Source of the DNA: Acidobacteriota bacterium | Lineage (GTDB): Bacteria; Acidobacteriota; Vicinamibacteria; Vicinamibacterales; UBA823 | Assembly: GCA_002730735.1 (NCBI GenBank) | Contig: PCAU01000008.1 | Coordinates: forward strand, 219,983-283,982 | Direction: 5' to 3' | Length of the DNA: 64,000 bases | Shown here: one piece after another, positions 7,998-14,187 of the stretch | Numbering within the stretch: position 1 is the stretch's first letter | How the letters are laid out: each line of letters starts with the position of its first letter | Notes under the pieces: model-generated | What the model was told of the DNA's origin: nothing | Database searches by the model: none | Seen by the model: the letters and a program-made list of their open reading frames with translations, nothing else | Program-made: the position numbers and the translations under genes

Positions 7998-10595
7998 ATG
8001 TACTCCAGAATCGGCCGTATTCGGTGCCCAAAATGGGGCCATTGGGATAGCTCACAGCGATTCGGCACGATGTTCCTTACCCTAGTCTGTGCTGCGGTTC
8101 TGGGTTCAACGCCTGTGCTAGGGCAGCCTTCCAGCAGGCCGTATCCATCGGCACAGCACGGTGGGAACTACATGCACAACTACTACTTTTCACCGGCGCC
8201 AAGCTCTACCCCCTGGGCTCCGAGTTGGTCGCCTGACGGCCGCTGGATTGCGGTCGCCATGAACGGGTCAATTTGGAAAGTCGATCCCGAGACCGGGCTC
8301 GCGCACGAGCTCAGCTACAACAAAAAATATCACTCAGCACCTGACTGGTCACCTGATGGTCACTGGATCGCCTACACCGCGGATGACGGCGGCACGACCA
8401 TTCAGCTTGAAGTCGTGAACGTCAACACCCAGAGAGTCCACACACTGACAAGTGATGAGTTCATCTACACCGACCCCGTCTTTTCTCCTGACGGCTTCCA
8501 ACTCGCCTACGTGTCGACTAAGCCGAACGGCCACTTCAATGTCTATGTCAGGCCGATCCACGACGGGCAGTGGGCCGGAGACGAAATTGCCATCACCAAG
8601 GACAATTCGTTCGGCCGCGACCGTCTGTACTTCGGAGAGTGGGACATGCACCTAATGCCAGCTTGGATGCCGAACGGAAGAGAGTTGCTGCTTGTCTCAA
8701 ATCGTGATGTTCCGTTGGGATCGGGCAATGTCATTCGGTTACCAGTTATTCCATTAGGTATCGAGGAAGCAGAGACGATTCTAGGCGAGCAGACACTCTA
8801 CCGAACGCGCCCAGATGTCTCGATCGATGGCAAGCGGTTGGTCTACTCGTCTACCTCTGGCACAGCTGACCAATTCTCGAATCTTTACGTGCAACCGACT
8901 TCTGGAGGTGAGCCGTACAAGATGACCTTCTTCAACCACGACGCGTTCCACCCGAGATGGTCACCCGATGGTGAGTGGGTCGCCTATGTTTCCAACGCCA
9001 ATGGCCTACCGCAGTTGGCCCTACTCGAGACGTATGGCGGTGCACAGCGAAGGCTCGAGATTTCTGACCGTCGTTGGAAGCGACCGATGGGCATCCTGTC
9101 GTTAAACACTCACGACGGTGCTACCGGTGAAGCAACCGCGGTACGCGTTCACTTAACAGCCAGTGACGGTAAATTTTACGCCCCGACAAACGCTTACGCG
9201 AGGGTAACCGGCGAAGGCGACAGGATTTTTCACTCCCGCGGGACCGCTAGGGTCGAACTGCCAGTCGGCACGGTGAATCTGACCGTGGTAAAGGGGTTCG
9301 AATTTTCCCCGGAAGAGCTAACGGCAGAAATCACGGCCGGGGAGGTCACAAACCTTACGGTCGGAGTCGACCCGTTGACCGACATGGCTGCCAAAGGCTG
9401 GTACAGCGGTTCGACCCATGTTCACATGAATTATGCCGGGAACCTACACAACACACTCGACAACCTGATGATGATGTCTGCCGCCGAGGACCAGGACATC
9501 GTCAATGAGCAGATCGCCAACAAAGACAATCGCATTTTGGACCATCACGTTTTCGTTCCCGGCGGTGGTGCACATCCGATATCCACACCAGAGCGCATCC
9601 TGGTAGTTGGACAGGAATACCGGCCGCCTTTCTATGGCCATGTCTTTATGTTCGGTCTCGAAGATCATTTAATTTCGCCGTTCACAACCGGCTATGAAGG
9701 CACGGCGATCGAGAGCCTGTACCCGAGCAACACCGATATGTTCCTTAAGGCCAAAGCGCAAGGTGCCACGGTCGGTTACGTTCACGCCTTCTTCGGAAAC
9801 AGTGACCCCCTCGAAGGGGCACTCGGCGGTGCTAAGGGTTTCATGGTAGATGCGGCGTTGGGTACAACTGACGCCGTTGAGTGGTCTGGCGCAGGGCGAG
9901 CAGGATTCTTTCCCGTATACGCTGCGTGGAACAACGGTCTCCGTGTCACAGCCGTTGGTGGCGAGGATTCCATTAGTAATTTGCACGCGAGTAAACTGGT
10001 TGGGTCGGTGCGCACTTACATCCATACCGGTGAACGCGGCCTAACAATGGACGCTTGGTTCGAGGGACTTCGAGCTGGTCACGCATTCGTGTCAACCGGT
10101 CCACTCGTTGAGTTCACCGTTGATGGAGCCATCCCCGGCGAGACGGTGAACCTGCCCGAGCAAGGCGGCACTGTAGAACTTCGAGCCTGGGTCAGGTCGA
10201 TCACCCCAATCGAACGCCTAATACTCGTTTGGAACGGTGATGTTATTGAAGAGGTGCTTTTAGAGGGAAACCGGCACGAGGCCGAAATGTCACGCACGCT
10301 GTCGGTATCCGGCAGCGGATGGTATCACTTACGTGTTGAGGGCCGCTCCGATGAACGTTTTCCTCTTGACGCTGATTTTGCGCAGGCATTCACCAACCCC
10401 GTCTGGATAACCGTTGGCGATCACCCGGTTCGGTCGCAAGAGTCTGCTGCCTACTCCTTGCGCTGGATCGATAAGCTACAAGGAATGGCTGAAGCTTGGC
10501 CCGGCTGGCGTTCAGTTCGGGAGCGGTCGCACGTCTTCGAGCAATTCGAACAGGCTCGCCAGGTGTATCGCGGTTTCATTGAAGAGTCACGATAG
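7998..10595 (+). CDS. TolB-type beta-propeller fused to CehA/McbA-like metallohydrolase
   Basis: An 865-residue exported protein; AAGGAG nine bases before ATG 7998 supports the start, although the hydrophobic signal core begins only near residue 25. Residues about 60-370 contain repeated WSPDGRWIA-like units (PSWSPDG, DWSPDG, FSPDG, RWSPDG) typical of a TolB/WD40-like PD40 propeller. After a beta-rich linker, residues 465-830 begin with GWYSGSTHVHMNYAG, where H474 and H476 are the first metal ligands of a CehA/McbA (PHP-related) hydrolase. A His in GYVHAFFG and the AVGGEDS segment fit later ligands. Expected role: periplasmic hydrolysis of an ester, carbamate or phosphoester, with the propeller as binding module. 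Substrate unknown. Confidence 0.85.
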   Translation: MYSRIGRIRCPKWGHWDSSQRFGTMFLTLVCAAVLGSTPVLGQPSSRPYPSAQHGGNYMHNYYFSPAPSSTPWAPSWSPDGRWIAVAMNGSIWKVDPETGLAHELSYNKKYHSAPDWSPDGHWIAYTADDGGTTIQLEVVNVNTQRVHTLTSDEFIYTDPVFSPDGFQLAYVSTKPNGHFNVYVRPIHDGQWAGDEIAITKDNSFGRDRLYFGEWDMHLMPAWMPNGRELLLVSNRDVPLGSGNVIRLPVIPLGIEEAETILGEQTLYRTRPDVSIDGKRLVYSSTSGTADQFSNLYVQPTSGGEPYKMTFFNHDAFHPRWSPDGEWVAYVSNANGLPQLALLETYGGAQRRLEISDRRWKRPMGILSLNTHDGATGEATAVRVHLTASDGKFYAPTNAYARVTGEGDRIFHSRGTARVELPVGTVNLTVVKGFEFSPEELTAEITAGEVTNLTVGVDPLTDMAAKGWYSGSTHVHMNYAGNLHNTLDNLMMMSAAEDQDIVNEQIANKDNRILDHHVFVPGGGAHPISTPERILVVGQEYRPPFYGHVFMFGLEDHLISPFTTGYEGTAIESLYPSNTDMFLKAKAQGATVGYVHAFFGNSDPLEGALGGAKGFMVDAALGTTDAVEWSGAGRAGFFPVYAAWNNGLRVTAVGGEDSISNLHASKLVGSVRTYIHTGERGLTMDAWFEGLRAGHAFVSTGPLVEFTVDGAIPGETVNLPEQGGTVELRAWVRSITPIERLILVWNGDVIEEVLLEGNRHEAEMSRTLSVSGSGWYHLRVEGRSDERFPLDADFAQAFTNPVWITVGDHPVRSQESAAYSLRWIDKLQGMAEAWPGWRSVRERSHVFEQFEQARQVYRGFIEESR

Positions 10596-10612
10596 TTAAC
10601 TTCGCTCGTGAA

Positions 10613-10641
10613 TTGCGCCACAAGCCGGTATCTGGTAGAGT
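10613..10641 (+). promoter_or_regulatory. Sigma70-type promoter before structured leader/RNA
   Basis: TTGCGC at 10613-10618 and TAGAGT at 10636-10641 are separated by exactly 17 bases. Transcription would begin near 10648, about 190 bases before the next start codon. The boxes are seen directly; promoter activity is inferred. Confidence 0.5.
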
Positions 10642-10647
10642 AGCAAG

Positions 10648-10837
10648 CACTTCGCGGGATTTGGCCGCCGCGTCGAAAACCTACTGAGTCACATCCGTGT
10701 GTAGGGCGCTGAGCGTAGGTGCCTCTTGGCTGCGACGGATGGCTGCCGTTCAGAAACCCCGCCCTACTCTGTCCGTAGCGAGCGAAAGAATGGTGGAGTT
10801 GGAGGGACTCAAGTCGAACACTTAAGGGGGAAGGCTT
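10648..10837 (+). ncRNA. Candidate structured RNA or long structured 5' leader
   Basis: Between the promoter at 10613-10641 and the small ORF at 10838 lie 190 bases with long-range complementarity. GCGGG (10654-10658) pairs with CCCGC (10758-10762), TTT (10660-10662) with AAA (10754-10756), GGCCGCC (10663-10669) with GGCTGCC (10741-10747; one mismatch), and CATCCGT (10692-10698) with ACGGATG (10735-10741). Together these build a rod with a large one-sided bubble. CCTAC occurs twice (10680, 10763) and GTAGG twice (10701, 10715), so alternative folds are possible. I could not match it to 6S, SRP, RNase P, tmRNA or a riboswitch class I know. It could be a free-standing RNA or a regulatory leader for the small protein downstream. 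Confidence 0.35.
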
Positions 10838-11095
10838 ATGGCCCAACGAGGACGACCGACGCTCCAGAAACGCCAGAAAGAACGCGCTCGAGTCGAGCGA
10901 CAAAAGGATCGGATGGCGCGGAAGGAAGCTGCCAAAGAGCGCCGTGCTAACGCGCCCGAACGTTCTAGAGATGCTGATCCAGATCTTGCTGGCATCATAG
11001 CCGGCCCACAGCCGATGCCCGATTGGCAGGCCGAGGCATTTGCCGAACTCGAGGCTGATGCTGATGAGGAACAGAAAGATTTGCAGGACGCTTGA
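10838..11095 (+). CDS. Small highly basic conserved-type protein of unknown function
   Basis: An 85-residue ORF with a strong ribosome site (AAGGGGGAAGG just before ATG). Residues 1-45 are extremely basic (MAQRGRPTLQKRQKERARVE and onward), whereas the C-terminal 40 residues are acidic (ELEADADEEQ), giving a charge-segregated, probably helical or disordered protein. The opening RGRPTLQKRQKE resembles small proteins seen repeatedly in delta-type Proteobacteria and Acidobacteriota genomes, so I treat it as real despite its size. RNA or ribosome binding would fit the composition but is a guess. It is preceded by the candidate structured RNA. Confidence 0.7.
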   Translation: MAQRGRPTLQKRQKERARVERQKDRMARKEAAKERRANAPERSRDADPDLAGIIAGPQPMPDWQAEAFAELEADADEEQKDLQDA

Positions 11096-11146
11096 GGCTC
11101 GGCGCATCACTAGTGCTCGCAAAGGCAATTCTCAACGAGCGTGACC

Positions 11147-11171
11147 AGAAGAGGTGCTGGTAACCTCTTCT
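11147..11171. terminator. Hairpin between convergent genes
   Basis: AGAAGAGGT (11147-11155) and ACCTCTTCT (11163-11171) form a perfect 9-bp stem with a 7-base loop, between the ends of the small basic protein gene (plus) and the FTR1 gene (minus). Only a very short T stretch follows, so it would be a weak or factor-assisted terminator. Confidence 0.4.
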
Positions 11172-11181
11172 TGCCAGTGGC

Positions 11182-11949
11182 CTAGCGTCTAACAGCGGTC
11201 TCAACGCCGCGCACTCGCCACGATGTATACGCCAACCAACTGACCGGTAATAGCACCAATAGGTAAGTCAAATACTGCCCATACCTGCCGTCTGGGCCAT
11301 AGGGCTCAGTCGCCCAGTGGAGCGGTTCGCTATAGGGAAAAATGTTGGCCTCGGTCAACTCGTGAAATCCGTAAATGAATAGCTGTACAACGAAAACCAT
11401 CAGAAAGATTGCGGTGACTTGGAAGAACCTCGTCAGATTCACCCGATGGCCATAGCGAGACCAGAGCCAAGCCACAAACGCGGCGCTCAGAATGCCAGCT
11501 GTCGCCCCCACAACGAGTTGTGCTGACCGCACTTGAAACAGCAGCGCGTTCATCAAAAGCGCTGCCTCCATCCCTTCCCGTGTGATCATTAGCAGTGTGA
11601 AGCCAAAAACTCCAAGGAAAGCCCACACGCCAGGTCTTTGGCTCGACTCCCGCAATCGCTCTTCAATTTCACCCTTCAGCTTCTTCGCGACACGCAACAT
11701 ATGGAATGTTAGCGAAGCCACCATCACACCTGCGGCAATTGCCAATACACCCTCCCACAAAGCCTGATTGGAAGCCCGTTGGAAGGCAATACCGGCCAAA
11801 ATACTCAGGGCGATCGAAACAACGATGCCCCAATAAATGGCCGGAATAAGCTGCGCCCGGCCACTTTTTCGCAGGTAGGCCAAGCTAATGGCGATAATAA
11901 GAAACGCTTCGAGCCCTTCCCTGAGCGTGATAACGAAGGCTTGCAGCAT
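11182..11949 (-). CDS. FTR1-family high-affinity iron permease
   Basis: A 255-residue integral membrane protein with about seven hydrophobic segments. It carries both family hallmarks: REGLE at residues 10-14 and REGME at 124-128, the glutamate motifs thought to coordinate iron during passage. In bacteria this family (EfeU) works with the periplasmic EfeO and EfeB, or with a cupredoxin or multicopper oxidase; none of these partners is adjacent, so this is a stand-alone copy. A Fur-like palindrome lies 42-56 bases upstream of the start, fitting iron-responsive repression. The protein has normal length and no missing motif. Confidence 0.9.
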   Translation of the reverse strand: MLQAFVITLREGLEAFLIIAISLAYLRKSGRAQLIPAIYWGIVVSIALSILAGIAFQRASNQALWEGVLAIAAGVMVASLTFHMLRVAKKLKGEIEERLRESSQRPGVWAFLGVFGFTLLMITREGMEAALLMNALLFQVRSAQLVVGATAGILSAAFVAWLWSRYGHRVNLTRFFQVTAIFLMVFVVQLFIYGFHELTEANIFPYSEPLHWATEPYGPDGRYGQYLTYLLVLLPVSWLAYTSWRVRGVETAVRR

Positions 11950-11990
11950 GAGTCCTCACGGCTTTCCCACTACCAAATGCACCAATAAAA

Positions 11991-12005
11991 TGAGATTCAG
12001 TCTCA
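11991..12005. promoter_or_regulatory. Fur-box-like operator upstream of the FTR1 gene
   Basis: TGAGATTCAGTCTCA is a perfect TGAGA-N5-TCTCA inverted repeat flanked by A/T-rich sequence (AAA before, GTATTAA after). It has the shape of well-known Fur sites of the TGAGAATnATTCTCA type. It sits 42 bases upstream of the FTR1 start and 122 bases upstream of the divergent M19 gene. The pairing is seen directly; assignment to Fur is inferred from the iron-permease context. Confidence 0.55.
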
Positions 12006-12126
12006 GTATTAACTGGTAAGTCTACTGTCAAGGACGAGAATCGGTCAACTGTGATCGTTGCCCAAGTTGAGGTGCCAAGTTAAAGTTGTATAGAGCGAAA
12101 CCACATCTATACGCGTGAGGCCAACA

Positions 12127-13404
12127 ATGTCTTTACGATCTACCACTATTCATCTCGTATTCTGCTGCGTTGCCCTGCCTCTCATGGTTACGTCGGTCAC
12201 GGCTCACCCCGTCGCTCAACAAAACCTGGACGAGAGAGCGCGCGCGTTGCAGAAAGAGACACCGCTAATCGACGGCCATAATGACTTCCCGTGGGCCTTA
12301 CGGCAGAACGTTGAACGAGATTTGAATCGGTTGGATATTCGTGTTGCACAGCCGTCAATCCACACCGACATTCCACGATTGCGTGAAGGTGGGGTCGGTG
12401 CCCAGTTTTGGTCGGTCTATGTTCCAGCTAGCTTCGTCGGAGCTGATGCGGTCACGGCGACACTCGAAGAAGTCGACACCGTGCACCAGATGATGCGCCG
12501 CTATCCCGAAGCGTTCGAACTGGCACTCACGGCTGACGATGTTGAACGAATCTTTCGTGGCGGTAAAGTCGCTTCAATGATGGGCATGGAAGGCGGCCAT
12601 TCAATCGATTCTTCGCTAGCAACGCTTCGCATGTTCTACCGGCTCGGTGTCCGCTACATGACACTGACCCATGGCAGTAATGTCCCATGGGCTGATTCCA
12701 GCACCGACGAACCGGTACTTGGTGGACTATCGCGATTCGGCGAGGAGGTCATCCGTGAGATGAATTGGCTCGGCATGCTCATCGACCTGAGCCATGTCTC
12801 GCCTGATACGATGCGGGACGCCCTCCGAATAACTGAAGCCCCGGTCATCTTTTCGCATTCCTCCGCGCGCGCGTTGACTGACGTGCCGCGTAACGTGCCA
12901 GATGACGTGCTTCGCCTGGTAGCCGAGAATGGCGGTGTCGTAATGGTGACCTTCGTGCCGCAGTTTATCTCGCCTGACGTCGCGGGCCATGGCCGAGCAG
13001 CCGAGGTGGAGGAGTTAAGATTGGAAGCCGCGTATCCTGGCAACGCGAACGCCATCGAAGCCGGAATGCAAACCTGGCTAGAAGCGAATCCGACGCCGCG
13101 CGCAACGCTCAGCCAGGTCGCCGACCACATCGATCACGTCCGCGACATCGCAGGGCTCGAGCACATCGGTATCGGCAGTGATTTCGACGGAATCTCAAGT
13201 GTGCCGGTAGGTTTAGAGGATGTGTCGACCTACCCGTCCCTGACGGCCGAACTGCTACGGAGAGGTTACACTGATGAGCACGTGATGGGCATTCTCGGCG
13301 TAAACGTGCTACGGGTGATGCGTGAAGCCGAAGCGGTCGCCGAACGTCTCCAACGTACACGACCGCCATCACCAACGCTTATCGAACACCTGGATGGGAG
13401 ATAG
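12127..13404 (+). CDS. Secreted membrane-dipeptidase family protein (peptidase M19)
   Basis: The start is ATG 12127, six bases after GAGG; an in-frame GTG lies at 12115. The 425-residue product has a signal peptide (residues 1-26, ending VTAHP). The M19 zinc-site residues are all present: H51 and D53 in IDGHNDFPW, E155 in MGMEGGH, H223 in DLSHVS, H244 in FSHSSA, and D351 in GIGSDFDG. M19 enzymes hydrolyse dipeptides, including those with a C-terminal D-residue, and in bacteria are often implicated in turnover of peptidoglycan-derived dipeptides. The next gene starts only 11 bases downstream, so the two are probably co-transcribed. Confidence 0.92.
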   Translation: MSLRSTTIHLVFCCVALPLMVTSVTAHPVAQQNLDERARALQKETPLIDGHNDFPWALRQNVERDLNRLDIRVAQPSIHTDIPRLREGGVGAQFWSVYVPASFVGADAVTATLEEVDTVHQMMRRYPEAFELALTADDVERIFRGGKVASMMGMEGGHSIDSSLATLRMFYRLGVRYMTLTHGSNVPWADSSTDEPVLGGLSRFGEEVIREMNWLGMLIDLSHVSPDTMRDALRITEAPVIFSHSSARALTDVPRNVPDDVLRLVAENGGVVMVTFVPQFISPDVAGHGRAAEVEELRLEAAYPGNANAIEAGMQTWLEANPTPRATLSQVADHIDHVRDIAGLEHIGIGSDFDGISSVPVGLEDVSTYPSLTAELLRRGYTDEHVMGILGVNVLRVMREAEAVAERLQRTRPPSPTLIEHLDGR

Positions 13405-13415
13405 CGAGATTCCTA

Positions 13416-14171
13416 ATGAAATTCTGGATAAGCAAGATGTGGGAGAGTCGGTTACTTTCTGCCGCCATGATTGCAATGTGCTCGGCCACACAACCTTTGG
13501 CAGCCCAAACATTTTCCGACGAGCTGTGGAATGCTAACCAGAATGTGTACGATGCGATCCTCGAACACCCGTTTTTGACCGGAATGCAGGATGGGTCACT
13601 TCCTCCTGATATCTTCGCCTCCTACGTCGTTCAGGACACCCTTTATTTGCAAGCTTTCGCGGACGCACTAACAACTGCGGCCACCAAGGCTCCCGACCGG
13701 GCATGGGCCAAACAGTTAGCTGCCGATGCACAGGATAGCCTTGAAGAAGAGCGTCGGTTACATAGAGAGGTCTTTGCGAGTCTCGGTATAAGTGAGGCGG
13801 AGGCTGCGAAGATTGATTCGACGCCAAACGCTTTTGCTTACGCTAACTTCCTCATCGTCACCGCTGACCACCGCCCATTTGCAGAAGTGATCGCAGCCTT
13901 ATTGCCGTGCTATTGGATTTACTGGGAGGTTGGGAAAGCGCTCCAATCCAGTGGTTCGCCGAACCCACTCTACCAAGCCTGGATCGACACCTATATTGCG
14001 CCTGGATACGCGGACACCGTTACCGCCGTCATCCAAATGGTCGACTCAGTGGCCGCGACCGCCGATGCAACGACCCGGGAACGGATGCACGAACACTTCC
14101 GCCGTAGCAGCAGTTACGAGTGGCTGTTCTGGGACGCAGCCTATCGGAGCCAGACCTGGCCATCTAGATAA
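13416..14171 (+). CDS. Exported TenA/thiaminase II-family protein
   Basis: A 251-residue protein. From about residue 35 it follows the TenA helical-bundle fold and keeps the active-site set: D74 in VVQDTLYL, the catalytic cysteine C165 in LLPCYWIYW, and E235 in SSYEWLFWD. TenA normally hydrolyses aminopyrimidine moieties of thiamine breakdown products in the cytosol. Unusually, residues 1-31 form a signal peptide (LLSAAMIAMCSATQPLAAQ), so this copy should act in the periplasm. It follows the M19 dipeptidase by 11 bases and is probably co-transcribed. No other thiamine gene is nearby. The fold is clear; the substrate outside the cell is not. Confidence 0.85.
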   Translation: MKFWISKMWESRLLSAAMIAMCSATQPLAAQTFSDELWNANQNVYDAILEHPFLTGMQDGSLPPDIFASYVVQDTLYLQAFADALTTAATKAPDRAWAKQLAADAQDSLEEERRLHREVFASLGISEAEAAKIDSTPNAFAYANFLIVTADHRPFAEVIAALLPCYWIYWEVGKALQSSGSPNPLYQAWIDTYIAPGYADTVTAVIQMVDSVAATADATTRERMHEHFRRSSSYEWLFWDAAYRSQTWPSR

Positions 14172-14187
14172 CCTGGATATGGAGCAC

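Noticed and set aside
10648..10837. Assignment of the structured region as 6S, SRP RNA or a known riboswitch
   Set aside because: None of the conserved sequences I know for these classes is present (for example the SRP GGAAG tetraloop region or TPP/cobalamin boxes); it is kept only as an unassigned candidate.
10451..11128. 225-codon minus-strand open frame over the end of the CehA fusion and the small basic gene
   Set aside because: No signal, motif or ribosome site; it overlaps two well-supported plus-strand genes and the promoter/RNA region.
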